Positions 17,406 to 25,488 of a DNA stretch of 64,000 nt are shown one piece after another (position 1 is the first letter of the stretch; each line of letters starts with the position of its first letter). The position numbers and the translations under genes were made by a program. Location: NCBI GenBank assembly GCA_964513075.1, contig CAZELR010000019.1, positions 1 to 64,000 on the forward strand, written 5' to 3'. Source of the DNA: DAOUBP01 sp964513075. Lineage in GTDB: Bacteria; Chloroflexota; Anaerolineae; CG2-30-64-16. The notes beneath the pieces are model-generated. The model worked only from the letters and a program-made list of their open reading frames with translations, was not told the DNA's origin and did not search any database.

Positions 17406-18823
17406 CGGCTTACGACGCCCGCAAACGCGACACCTCCTACGCCGCCGTCATGGCGCGCAAGAACGAGATCATGAAGGCTTCGATGGGGATGGATTACGAT
17501 GACTTCATCTTAAGCCCGATCGCCTTCGACTACGAACGGATGATGACCGAGACCGGCTACAGCCACGCCGACATCGTCCGCATCCAGCGGGAGACCAAGG
17601 TCGGCGATACGCCGCTGTACGAGCTGCGCAACCTGACCGAAGCCGTGCGCCGCATCTCCCCGCCGGGCAAGGGCGCCCGCATCCTGGTGAAGGATGAAGC
17701 GGCTAACGCCTCGGGCAGCTTCAAGGCCCGCCGCGCTTCGATCAGCGCCTACGAAGCCGCTCGGAAGGGCTACAAGGGGATGATCGCGGCCACCAGCGGC
17801 AACTATGGCGCCGCAGTCGCGTCGCAGGCGGCGCAGCGCGGCCTGAAATGTATTATCGTCCAGGAAGTTTTCGACAGCCGCGGGGTCGGCCAGCCCGAAA
17901 TCGTGGAGAAGAGCCGCGCCTGTGAGGCTTACGGCGCCGAGGTGCTCAGGCTCAGCGTCGGGCCGGAGCTGTTCTATATACACCTGCGCACGCTGGAGGA
18001 GACCGGTTTCTTCAACGCCAGCCTGTATACTCCGTTCGGCATCCGCGGTGTTGAAACGCTCGGCGTCGAGATTGCCGAGCAGGTGCGCGGCCGCTATGGA
18101 CGGGACCCCGACGCGGTGGCCATCACCCATGCGGGCGGCGGCAACCTGACCGGCACTGCGCGCGGCCTGCTGGCCGCCGGCTGCGATCGGACGCGCATCG
18201 TGGCCTGCTCGGTGGACCTGAGCGGGTTGCACATGGCCTCCGACCACGACTTCAACCGGAAATCATTCACGACCGGCCACACCGGCTTCGGCGTCCCCTT
18301 CGCCACCTGGCCCGACCGGGTGGATGTGCCGCGCAATGCCGCACGTCCGTTGCGCTACATGGACGAGTACCAACTTGTCACCCAGGGAGAAGTCTTCTAC
18401 GTGACCGAACTGCTGACCAAGCTGGAAGGCCTGGAGCGCGGCCCGGCCGGCAACACCAGCCTGACCGCTGCGGTGACCCTGGCGCGCCAGATGGATCGCG
18501 ATCAGATCGTGGTGGTGCAAGAGACGGAATACACCGGCGCGGGCAAGCATCACAACAGCCAGCTTGCCTTCGCCAGGGAGAATGGCATCGAAGTGCGGCG
18601 CGGCGATCCTGCGGAGAACGTGCCCGGGAAGGCGATCGTCATCCCCGAACGCCTCGACCAGGTGTGGGGCAAGGTTCAGGATATGGACCGCTTGCGCCTG
18701 TCTTACCTGAAAAACGCCGCTAAAGCCTATCCGGTGGAAAATTGGAGCGAGAACGATGTGCTCTTCCTGGCCGCCGATCTGAAAGTCGAGCCAGATTGGG
18801 TCAGGCGGCACGCTGAAATGTAG
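17402..18823 (+). CDS. ortB: 2-amino-4-oxopentanoate thiolase, beta subunit
   Basis: A 473-residue fold-type II PLP enzyme, the catalytic subunit of the OrtAB thiolase. The PLP lysine is in NASGSFKARRA at about residues 103-113, as in threonine synthase relatives. ATSGNYGAAVASQAA is the asparagine-containing loop, and THAGGGNLTGTARG binds the PLP phosphate. Length agrees with clostridial OrtB as I recall it. It forms the last step of ornithine fermentation and yields acetyl-CoA, hence ATP through acetate formation. Translation is coupled to ortA by a 4-base overlap. A long imperfect palindrome separates it from oraS. Confidence 0.95.
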   Translation: MTAYDARKRDTSYAAVMARKNEIMKASMGMDYDDFILSPIAFDYERMMTETGYSHADIVRIQRETKVGDTPLYELRNLTEAVRRISPPGKGARILVKDEAANASGSFKARRASISAYEAARKGYKGMIAATSGNYGAAVASQAAQRGLKCIIVQEVFDSRGVGQPEIVEKSRACEAYGAEVLRLSVGPELFYIHLRTLEETGFFNASLYTPFGIRGVETLGVEIAEQVRGRYGRDPDAVAITHAGGGNLTGTARGLLAAGCDRTRIVACSVDLSGLHMASDHDFNRKSFTTGHTGFGVPFATWPDRVDVPRNAARPLRYMDEYQLVTQGEVFYVTELLTKLEGLERGPAGNTSLTAAVTLARQMDRDQIVVVQETEYTGAGKHHNSQLAFARENGIEVRRGDPAENVPGKAIVIPERLDQVWGKVQDMDRLRLSYLKNAAKAYPVENWSENDVLFLAADLKVEPDWVRRHAEM

Positions 18824-18834
18824 CGAAAATTCTT

Positions 18835-18896
18835 GGAATCGAGGCTTTAGTCGGTTGCGCCCCTTGCCCGAAAAGACCGGCTGAAGCCTCGATTCC
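18835..18896. repeat. Long imperfect palindrome between ortB and oraS
   Basis: Arms of 21 bases, 18835-18855 and 18876-18896, pair with two mismatches that remain G-T wobbles in RNA; the loop is 20 bases. The arm reads GGAATCGAGGCTT and onward. It begins 12 bases after the ortB stop. It has no T-run and differs in sequence from the TCTCCGAGA palindromes, so it belongs to a second repeat type. Confidence 0.75.
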
Positions 18897-18921
18897 GGAT
18901 TGTGATGATACGGAGATTCAT

Positions 18922-19299
18922 ATGACCGATGAGCGTCTCGCCCGCTTCGACGAACGCCGGGCAAAACTGGAACACATGACGGATGAGCAGCTCAAAGCTC
19001 GCTTTTGGGAGCTGTGCGGCCAGGTGGTGGATCCCATCGTGGATCTTGCGCGCACCCATACGTCGCCCTCCATCGAGCGCGCCGTGCTGCTGCGCATGGG
19101 CATCGACAGCCTGAGCTCGCACGGCGTGGTCGAACGGATCTACCAGGCCGGGCTGCTTGGCAAAGGCGCGGGGCATGTCCTGCTCAAGCTGGCCCAGAAG
19201 CAAGGGGGGAGCCCGCCCTATGATGTCGTGGCCGCAGCGGCTGCCGTCCTCGAAGATAAAGATGTCCTCAACGGCCTGTTCCCGGAGGCAGCGAAATGA
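18922..19299 (+). CDS. oraS: D-ornithine 4,5-aminomutase, S subunit
   Basis: A 125-residue alpha-helical protein matching OraS, the small subunit of adenosylcobalamin- and PLP-dependent D-ornithine aminomutase. Recognisable text: RFWELCGQVVDPIVDLARTHTSPSI (positions about 30-54; only part is quoted in the call by family), then ERAVLLRMGID and GAGHVLLKLAQ. The subunit has no catalytic centre and is required for stable, active OraE. The start is ATG 18922; the stop overlaps oraE by four bases (ATGA), indicating coupled synthesis. Length is normal for the family. Confidence 0.93.
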   Translation: MTDERLARFDERRAKLEHMTDEQLKARFWELCGQVVDPIVDLARTHTSPSIERAVLLRMGIDSLSSHGVVERIYQAGLLGKGAGHVLLKLAQKQGGSPPYDVVAAAAAVLEDKDVLNGLFPEAAK

Positions 19300-21578
19300 A
19301 TGATTCGAAGCCGCTCAACCCCCACCAGAAGCTGGACATCGAGGAAATCCTGAGCGACCTGGAAGATTACCGCCCCACGCGCAAGGGCTGGACCTGGCGC
19401 AAGGTTCCCGTCTCCGGCATCAAGATGGGCCCCTTCCGCTATCGCAACATGTCCGAGCCACTCAAGAACAGCATCGGCCTGCCGGCTTCCAAGTATTTCG
19501 ACGCCATCGACCCCCAGCCGAGCTGCGTGGTGACCACTGAAATCGCATCCGGCCGTTTCGAAGATGATCTGCGCCGGATGCGCATGGCCGCCTGGCACGG
19601 CGCCGACCACCTGATGGTGATCCGCACCACCGGTCAGAGCCACATCGATGGCCTGATGGAGGGGACGCCGGAAGGCACCGGCGGCGTTCCGATTACCCGC
19701 AAGCAAATTCGTGCGAGCCGCAAGGCGTGCGATCTGATCGAAGCCGAAGTTGGCCGGCCGATTAACTTTCACAGCTATGTGTCCGGCGTGGCCGGCCCGG
19801 AGGTGGCCGTGCTGTTCGCCGAGGAAGGCGTCAACGGCGCGCACCAGGACCCGCAGTACAACGTGCTCTATCGCAACATCAACATGTACCGTTCGTTTGT
19901 CGACGCGGCCGAGGCCAAGCGCGTGATGGCCGACGCCGGCATCTTCCAGATCGACGGTGCGCACAATGCCAACGCCACCGCCAAGGCCGGCTGGCTGGTG
20001 ATGCCCGAGCTGATGGTGCAGCACGGCATCAACTGCGCCTTCTCGGTCGCCGTGGGGATGCCCAAGGAGCTGATCGGCCTGTCGACCGTCCCGCCTGACG
20101 CTGCGCCTGCACCCAAGCTGTGGTACGACCTGCCGTATGCCGTGGCGCTGCGCGATTTCTTCTCCGGATACAAGATGCGCGCCCAACAAAACACCCGCTA
20201 CATCGAAGCGGATGTTGAAGAGGCGGTCCGCACCCATACGATCGACACCCTGATTTCGATGCTGACCAGCGCCGATGTCCAGAGCACCATCACTCCTGAC
20301 GAGGGCCGCAACGTGCCCTGGCACTACAACAACATCCGCGGCATTCAGACCGTCAAGCAGACCTGGGCTGCGTTGGACGGCATCAAAGAACTGCTGTCGC
20401 TCAACCTGAACGGCCCGTTGGGCGAGATGATCCGCGACATCAAGGTGCGCGCGGTCGCGTTCCTGGAGGAAGTGATCGAGGTTGGCGGTTATTTCGCGGC
20501 GGTCGAGCAGGGCTTCTTCGTCGATTCGGCCCAGTATCCCGAGCGGAACGGCGACGGCATCGCCCGTGACGGCCAAGGCGGCGTTGCGGCGCATACCATC
20601 GTGCCGCGCGACCCCGACTACATGGCCCCGGTCTGCGCGCACTTCGGCGATAACCATTTGCCGGGAGTCCAGGATCAGGAGTCAGGGACCTGGAATACGC
20701 ACCACGCACCACGCACTACGCACCACACACCAGATTCGATAGGCAAGCCCTGTGATCTGATCGGCGGCTGCACGCTGTGCAACCCCGAGAAGATCGTCTA
20801 CATCGATGAGCTGGATCCGGAAGACTCGGTCGACCGCCGGCTGGAGAAGACGTTGCCCTACCGCAAGGGCGGCTTGATCCGTCCAGAAGCCGAATGGGCC
20901 GGCGACGGCACCGTCTTGCTGCAGTTCATGATTCCCGAAAGTGAAGCTATAGCGCGGGAGGCCGGGCTGGAAGTCGGCCGCCGGATGGGGTTGCAGGATC
21001 CCCAGGTCGTCAACGTGATGGTCCTTCATCCCGCCGAGGGGTGCTTCGTCGAAGTGAAGGGCACCGTGGCTTTCGATATCGACAAAAGCACCCTCAAGAT
21101 TCCGCCCAAAGAGGAGCTGCTCCCTGTGGAGGAGCTGGTCGCGGCGGTCAAGCAGGTCGGGCTCAAGGTTGTCGCCGGCACGGTGGGCGAGGACGAGCAC
21201 TCGGTAGGCTTGCGTGAGATCCTGGACATCAAGCACGGGGGGATCGAGAAATACGGCGTCAAGTATCGCTACCTGGGCACCTCCGTGCCGCTCGGCAAGC
21301 TGATCGACGCGGCGATCGAGACCGGCGCCCATGCCATCCTGATCTCGACCATCATCAGCCACAACGACATTCACCGCACGCAGATGCGCAAGCTGGCGGA
21401 GCTCTGCCAGGAGAAGGGCATCCGCGATAAGGTGATCCTGATCGCCGGCGGCACCCAGGTGACGCGCGCCATGGCTGCCGAAACCGGCCTGGACGCCACC
21501 TTTGGCCGCGGCGCCAAGGGGATTCACGTGGTGGACGCAATGGTGAAGAACCTCAAGGCGCGCGGGCTCATCGCTTGA
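19296..21578 (+). CDS. oraE: D-ornithine 4,5-aminomutase, E subunit
   Basis: A 760-residue catalytic subunit that moves the terminal amino group of D-ornithine to C4, giving 2,4-diaminopentanoate. The N-terminal TIM barrel binds PLP. The C-terminal Rossmann domain binds cobalamin through SHNDIHRTQM, the OraE form of the base-off D-x-H motif, at about residues 690-700. The segment EDEHSVGLREILDIK (about 630) belongs to the region that carries the PLP lysine in this family. Residues about 460-479 (here QESGTWNTHHAPRTTHHTPD) are encoded by 7-bp tandem repeats and look like a foreign insert between DNHLPG and the conserved IGGCTLCNPEKI. The frame is open throughout, so the enzyme may still work. 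Confidence 0.95.
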   Translation: MNDSKPLNPHQKLDIEEILSDLEDYRPTRKGWTWRKVPVSGIKMGPFRYRNMSEPLKNSIGLPASKYFDAIDPQPSCVVTTEIASGRFEDDLRRMRMAAWHGADHLMVIRTTGQSHIDGLMEGTPEGTGGVPITRKQIRASRKACDLIEAEVGRPINFHSYVSGVAGPEVAVLFAEEGVNGAHQDPQYNVLYRNINMYRSFVDAAEAKRVMADAGIFQIDGAHNANATAKAGWLVMPELMVQHGINCAFSVAVGMPKELIGLSTVPPDAAPAPKLWYDLPYAVALRDFFSGYKMRAQQNTRYIEADVEEAVRTHTIDTLISMLTSADVQSTITPDEGRNVPWHYNNIRGIQTVKQTWAALDGIKELLSLNLNGPLGEMIRDIKVRAVAFLEEVIEVGGYFAAVEQGFFVDSAQYPERNGDGIARDGQGGVAAHTIVPRDPDYMAPVCAHFGDNHLPGVQDQESGTWNTHHAPRTTHHTPDSIGKPCDLIGGCTLCNPEKIVYIDELDPEDSVDRRLEKTLPYRKGGLIRPEAEWAGDGTVLLQFMIPESEAIAREAGLEVGRRMGLQDPQVVNVMVLHPAEGCFVEVKGTVAFDIDKSTLKIPPKEELLPVEELVAAVKQVGLKVVAGTVGEDEHSVGLREILDIKHGGIEKYGVKYRYLGTSVPLGKLIDAAIETGAHAILISTIISHNDIHRTQMRKLAELCQEKGIRDKVILIAGGTQVTRAMAAETGLDATFGRGAKGIHVVDAMVKNLKARGLIA
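20673..20731. repeat. In-frame 7-bp tandem repeat array inside oraE
   Basis: Five clear units, ACGCACC, ACGCACC, ACGCACT, ACGCACC, ACACACC (20697-20731), are preceded by looser 7-bp units GGATCAG, GAGTCAG, GGACCTG. The array is open in the oraE frame and encodes a His/Thr-rich loop. The ACGCACC unit recurs at 24285-24333 and, inverted, near 55558-55585; the GAGTCAG unit recurs inverted at 59825-59852. Confidence 0.75.
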
Positions 21579-21821
21579 GGGGCGTGGAGGACAGTGGATG
21601 GAAAGGATGGGCGGATTGATCAACCCGATCACCGCCTTTGTGTCTTTGCGTGAGTTCATTATTCCGTTGCATCTGACTTCATCCTTCACAGCAGGGTGGC
21701 ACAGAGGTTGCGTGAAATCCAGCGGGTTGCGGACAGCCAAGCCGTCGAGCTGGAGAGCATGTGTATCGAGCAGTCTCTTGGCACGGGACTCTTTGGCTGC
21801 CCCCGATTCTCTTGCTAGGGC

Positions 21822-21850
21822 TTGACTTACGATAGGAGTGGACTTAGAAT
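21822..21850 (+). promoter_or_regulatory. Promoter upstream of the inserted membrane-protein gene
   Basis: TTGACT (21822-21827), a 17-base spacer and TAGAAT (21845-21850). The predicted transcript would have a leader of about 140 bases before ATG 21998. The rest of the 419-base gap from 21579 to 21997 shows only a small hairpin (CAGTTT/AAACTG at 21878-21892); I see no gene and no cobalamin-riboswitch B12 box. Confidence 0.6.
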
Positions 21851-21997
21851 CTGGCATAGTTGCTGGCTTCTGTAGGACAGTTTTTCAAACTGACGGCGCT
21901 ATGGGTCGCGAGAAGCTTGCGAGCGCAGCCACAGGTGAGCTCTGGACGTTAGGGTGTCGGTGCAACATGACAGGTTAACCGGCAAAAGGAGCCTCCC

Positions 21998-22879
21998 ATG
22001 ATCGAGATCGCTGTCATCTATTGGTTGGCGCATCGCGTTGGTCAGATCGTCAAAGCGAAGGGGCGCAAGCCTGGCTGGTATCAGGTCATGGCGGTTGCGC
22101 TATGGGTCGTTGGCGAGTTCCTCGGCGGGTTCCTTGGCGAGATCATCATGATGATCGTGAACGGCGGCGAAACGCCGTCGCGATGGCTGATCTATCTCTT
22201 CGCGTTGATGGGCGCGGCCGCAGGCGCGACAGCCGCCCATTTGATCGCTCAGGGTGTCTCACCTGTTGCACCGCCCACTCCGCCCGCTGGCGAGGGAAAT
22301 AGCTCGTCGAATGACGGAGTCGGTCAATCCAATCTCGTAAGTGCGGCGGATGGCCAGCTCAACTCGCGCCCATCCAAAAGGAAGCGCATGAACAAGAAGA
22401 TCGTCATAGGCTGTCTCAGCGCTGCACTGCTCGCCGTCATCCTTGCGGCTGTCGCCGTCTGGTTCTGGCTGTTTCGTGAGTTGCCGGTTCTTGACGCATC
22501 GCTGTCTGTGCCTCCGGTGGCAGCACTAGACTCAACGGTGACCATGGTGATCACTACAACCAACACCCACACCGGGCCTCTCACACTGGACAGCATTGAT
22601 ATCGATGACTCTTTTCTCACGGGTTTTCAGGTTGTCGGGGTTCATCCGAAACCAAAAGACACAATGCACTATCTTCGTCGACGGAGTTGGGCCTTCGGGC
22701 AAAGCGTGGCGCCGGGGGAGTCGCTCGTCGTTCGATTTGAGCTCAGGGCCGTTCAGGAGGGACGCTTCTCGGGGAACGTTGAAGTTTACAACCCGAATCA
22801 AGATTTCAGGACTCTGCTTGCTGATGTGATAGTAGAAAGGGATCTTCCGAACAAGCCGAGTGTGGGTGACGTTTGGTAG
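21998..22879 (+). CDS. Membrane protein of unknown function inside the ornithine cluster
   Basis: I do not recognise this 293-residue protein. Residues 1-95 hold an N-terminal amphipathic part and two hydrophobic segments (about 28-52 and 62-87). A Pro/Ser/Asn-rich linker follows, then KRKRMNKK, a third membrane segment (about 132-155, VIGCLSAALLAVILAAVAVW) and a C-terminal domain of about 130 residues rich in beta strands and Thr/Val, probably outside the cell and resembling an immunoglobulin-like or DUF11-like fold. AAAGGAG precedes ATG 21998. It has its own promoter and splits oraE from the MutL-like gene, so it may be a late arrival. No catalytic motif is visible. Confidence 0.75.
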   Translation: MIEIAVIYWLAHRVGQIVKAKGRKPGWYQVMAVALWVVGEFLGGFLGEIIMMIVNGGETPSRWLIYLFALMGAAAGATAAHLIAQGVSPVAPPTPPAGEGNSSSNDGVGQSNLVSAADGQLNSRPSKRKRMNKKIVIGCLSAALLAVILAAVAVWFWLFRELPVLDASLSVPPVAALDSTVTMVITTTNTHTGPLTLDSIDIDDSFLTGFQVVGVHPKPKDTMHYLRRRSWAFGQSVAPGESLVVRFELRAVQEGRFSGNVEVYNPNQDFRTLLADVIVERDLPNKPSVGDVW

Positions 22880-22902
22880 GCCCAAAGACCAGGTCAAGGA
22901 CC

Positions 22903-24279
22903 ATGAAACTTGAAATCCTGACCATCGAGGTCGGCTCGACGATCACCAAGGCGAACGGCTTCGGCCGCGGGTTCGTAGGGGCGGGGTCACCACGCCCCTA
23001 CCTCCAACACCTGGCCCAGGGCTTTGCGGCCACCAGTGTCGCAGCGGGCGATGTCGGCCTGGGCGTCGCCGCGGCTATTGCCGATTTGCAGATCAACTCT
23101 GGCCAGCAAGTCGGAGATCCTGAGATTTTCGTCAACAGCTCGGCGGCCGGCGGGCTGCGCATGACGGTCCACGGGTTGACCCACAGCATGACTGCTCGCG
23201 CGGCGCACGAGGCTGCACTCGGCGCGGGAGCGATCGTCAAGATGATCACCGCCGGCCGGCTGAGCGACTTCGACCTCGATGAAATCCGCGTGATCCAGCC
23301 GAACATCATCCTGCTGGCCGGCGGGGTCGACTTCGGCGAGAAGGAGATCGTCCTGCGCAATGCCGAAAGCCTGGCCTCCCTTGGTCTGGGTGTACCAGTG
23401 CTGTACGCCGGCAACTCAGCCATTCGCGGGCCGGTGCGCAAGATCTTCGAGGCCGCCGGGACCGAAACGATGGTGGCCGATAACGTCTTCCCGGACGTCG
23501 ACGTGCTCAACATCGAGCCTGTCCGCCGCCTGATCCACGAAGTTTTCAACCGTCACATCATCCATGCGCCTGGGATGGCGCGGCTGGGCGAGCTGACGCA
23601 TTGGGGCATTCTGCCCACGCCGGGCGCGGTGCTGCGCGGGGCCGAGTTGTTCGCTGAAGAGCTCGGCGATTGTCTGGTTTTCGATGTAGGCGGCGCCACC
23701 AGCGATGTGCACAGCGTCACCGATGGCAGCCTGGAATGGACCTCCAGGACGATCGAACCCGAGCCGCGCGCCAAGCGCACCGTCGAGGGGGACCTGGGCG
23801 TCTTTGTCAACGCCCGGAACATCGTGGAGCTGACCGGGGACCCGGCCTGGGAGGCCCGCCTGTCCGACCTGCGCGCCCTGCCCGAGACCGAACAGGAGCT
23901 TGAGCTGACCCGCTGGCTGTGCACCCGAGCGGTCGAGACCGCCATCCGGCGCCATGCCGGCGTCGTCACCGACCTGTACACCCCGACCGGCAAGAAGCAG
24001 ATCGTCAAAGGCAAGGACCTGACAGCGGTCAAATGGGTGATCGGCACCGGCGGCGCGCTGACCCGCGTTCCGGGCGGCGAAGCGATTTTGCGCGCCATCT
24101 GCAAAGGCCCCGGCAAATACCTGCTGCCATCCCCCGATGTCCGGGTCCTGATCGACCGCGACTACCGCTTCTCGGCTCTCGGCACCCTGGCCCAAGCCTA
24201 TCCGGAAGAGGTCAAGGCGACGTTTCGGAGATGGGTTGGTGACGAACGACGAACGACGAATGACGAATTTGCGAAATAG
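22903..24279 (+). CDS. MutL/GlmL-like factor for B12-dependent aminomutase
   Basis: A 458-residue protein of the glutamate-mutase-L (MutL/GlmL) family, ASKHA-fold ATPases found beside cobalamin-dependent mutases and proposed to reactivate or assemble them. The opening LEILTIEVGSTITKANGFG is the ATPase phosphate-1 strand; IILLAGGVDFGEKE and VFDVGGATSDVHSVTDG (about residue 260) are further nucleotide-binding segments. Here the partner is OraSE. Residues 25-33 (VGAGSPRPY) come from a 27-bp palindrome placed right after the first motif, and the last 13 residues (GDERRTTNDEFAK) come from a 7-bp repeat array that also supplies the TAG stop. AAGGA lies close before ATG 22903. Confidence 0.88.
   Translation: MKLEILTIEVGSTITKANGFGRGFVGAGSPRPYLQHLAQGFAATSVAAGDVGLGVAAAIADLQINSGQQVGDPEIFVNSSAAGGLRMTVHGLTHSMTARAAHEAALGAGAIVKMITAGRLSDFDLDEIRVIQPNIILLAGGVDFGEKEIVLRNAESLASLGLGVPVLYAGNSAIRGPVRKIFEAAGTETMVADNVFPDVDVLNIEPVRRLIHEVFNRHIIHAPGMARLGELTHWGILPTPGAVLRGAELFAEELGDCLVFDVGGATSDVHSVTDGSLEWTSRTIEPEPRAKRTVEGDLGVFVNARNIVELTGDPAWEARLSDLRALPETEQELELTRWLCTRAVETAIRRHAGVVTDLYTPTGKKQIVKGKDLTAVKWVIGTGGALTRVPGGEAILRAICKGPGKYLLPSPDVRVLIDRDYRFSALGTLAQAYPEEVKATFRRWVGDERRTTNDEFAK
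22975..23001 (+). repeat. 27-bp in-frame palindrome inside the MutL-like gene
   Basis: GTAGGGGCG (22975-22983) pairs perfectly with CGCCCCTAC (22993-23001) around GGGTCACCA. It encodes VGAGSPRPY at residues 25-33, in the same frame and almost the same peptide as the copy at 15433-15459 in an unrelated enzyme. Related proteins go from the first motif directly to a FLGQG-like segment, so the unit looks inserted. Confidence 0.78.
24241..24275. repeat. 7-bp tandem repeat forming the 3' end of the MutL-like gene
   Basis: GACGAAC, GACGAAC, GACGAAT, GACGAAT, TTGCGAA in tandem, followed at once by the TAG stop at 24277-24279. The reading frame of the gene passes through the array, so the last residues are repeat-derived. 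Confidence 0.7.
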
Positions 24280-24284
24280 CCATG

Positions 24285-24333
24285 GCGCACCACGCACCAC
24301 GCAGTACGCAATACACAGTACGCACCACCTACT
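24285..24333. repeat. 7-bp tandem repeat array between MutL-like gene and orr
   Basis: Seven units: GCGCACC, ACGCACC, ACGCAGT, ACGCAAT, ACACAGT, ACGCACC, ACCTACT. The consensus ACGCACC is the same as in the array inside oraE. It begins six bases after the MutL-like stop codon. Confidence 0.75.
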
Positions 24334-24363
24334 AAATAACACATGCCTGATCGGAGCTGTGCA

Positions 24364-25446
24364 ATGATGTATATGGGAACGCCCCGGATTGAGATTTACG
24401 TCGATCGGATCGAGACGAATGCTCGCGCCATCATCGGCCTGTGCCGTGCGCATGGCATTCAGGTGGCCTGCGTGACCAAAGTGATGAGCGCGCATCCGGC
24501 CGTTCTGCGCGCCCTTGAGTCTGCCGGCGCGGACATGATCGCTGATTCGCGCATCACCAACCTGCAATCGATCGCCAACATCGGGTCGAAGCTGCCGACC
24601 ATGCTGTTGCGCTCTGCCACTCCCAGCCGCGTGGTCGATGTCGTCCGCTGCGCCGATTATTCGCTCAACTCGTCGGCCGAGGCAATGGAGCTGCTCTCGC
24701 GGGCTGCCCGGCTGGTCAACCGCGTGCACAAGGTGATCGTGATGGTTGATCTGGGGGACCTGCGCGAAGGAATCTGGCCCGACCGGGTCGCTTCGGTCAT
24801 CCGGGATTCGCTCTCGCTCCGCGGCATCGAAATCGTCGGCTTGGGCGCCAACCTGGCCTGCTTCGGCGGAGTCATTCCCACCACCGAAAACATGCAGATG
24901 CTGGTCGACATCCGCAACGCCTGCCGAAAAGCAACCGGCCTGTCGCTGGACTTGATTTCCGGCGGCAACAGCTCGACCTTGCCCCTGCTGGTAAGCGGCG
25001 GCCTGCCCCCGGAAATCAACCATCTTCGCATCGGCGAAGCGATCACGCTCGGCCGCAACGTCATCGATCGCAGCGAATGGCCCGGCACCCGCCAGGACAC
25101 CGTTCGGGTGGTCGCGGAAGTGATCGAAGTCGAGCGCAAACCCTCTGTCCCGATCGGCCTGCGCGGCCAGGATGCTTTTGGCGAGGAGGCCAAGATTGTC
25201 GACCGGGGCATCCGCACGCGCGCTATCTGCAACGTCGGCCGCCAGGACGTGACCGTGGAAGGCATCACGCCGGAGGACCGGGGGATTATCGTGTTGGGCG
25301 GTAGCAGCGACCACCTGGTGCTGGACGTTGAGGAGGCGGAACATGCGGTGCAGATCGGGGACGAGATCGGCTTCTTCCCGACCTACGGTTCGCTGCTGGC
25401 CGCGACGACGTCGCCATATATGCAGAAAGTTGTTATGAAGGGGTGA
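24364..25446 (+). CDS. orr: Ornithine racemase
   Basis: A 360-residue fold-type III PLP enzyme of the alanine-racemase/YhfX-like group, called ornithine racemase because of its place in this cluster. It converts L-ornithine to D-ornithine, the substrate of OraSE. The PLP lysine is in CVTKVMSAHP near residue 38. MIADSRITNLQSI, LGANLACFGG and SGGNSSTLP are characteristic of the Orr group; the last binds the PLP phosphate. GGAG lies seven bases before ATG 24364; the more upstream ATG at 24343 lacks a ribosome site. It ends the plus-strand run and faces the histidine kinase gene across a perfect palindrome. Confidence 0.92.
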   Translation: MMYMGTPRIEIYVDRIETNARAIIGLCRAHGIQVACVTKVMSAHPAVLRALESAGADMIADSRITNLQSIANIGSKLPTMLLRSATPSRVVDVVRCADYSLNSSAEAMELLSRAARLVNRVHKVIVMVDLGDLREGIWPDRVASVIRDSLSLRGIEIVGLGANLACFGGVIPTTENMQMLVDIRNACRKATGLSLDLISGGNSSTLPLLVSGGLPPEINHLRIGEAITLGRNVIDRSEWPGTRQDTVRVVAEVIEVERKPSVPIGLRGQDAFGEEAKIVDRGIRTRAICNVGRQDVTVEGITPEDRGIIVLGGSSDHLVLDVEEAEHAVQIGDEIGFFPTYGSLLAATTSPYMQKVVMKG

Positions 25447-25455
25447 AGCATCCCC

Positions 25456-25488
25456 AAACCTTTAGGGTCTCCGAGACCCTAAAGGTTT
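25456..25488. repeat. Perfect 33-bp palindrome between convergent genes
   Basis: Perfect 16-base arms (25456-25471 and 25473-25488) around a single C, with core GGTCTCCGAGACC. It stands ten bases after the orr stop and covers the last bases of the histidine kinase gene: the kinase TAG stop (25481-25479) lies inside the right arm. On the plus strand the tail is TTTTG, so it could terminate transcription from orr. Confidence 0.85.

Noticed and set aside
19218..20657. Open frame of 479 codons antisense to oraE
   Set aside because: It is the opposite strand of a strongly conserved enzyme in GC-rich DNA; the protein has no family pattern and no ribosome site.
21598..21825. Small frame of 75 codons between oraE and the membrane protein
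   Set aside because: No recognisable protein pattern or ribosome site; it ends at the promoter of the next gene.
21579..21997. Cobalamin riboswitch near oraE
   Set aside because: OraE needs B12, so I looked for the B12 box and the usual stems before oraS, ord and in this gap; none is visible.
24241..24333. CRISPR-like array
   Set aside because: Units are 7 bp with no spacers and there are no cas genes; these are tandem repeats.
23416..25344. Open frame of 642 codons antisense to the MutL-like gene and orr
   Set aside because: It spans two recognised genes and the repeats between them; composition is typical of antisense shadow frames.
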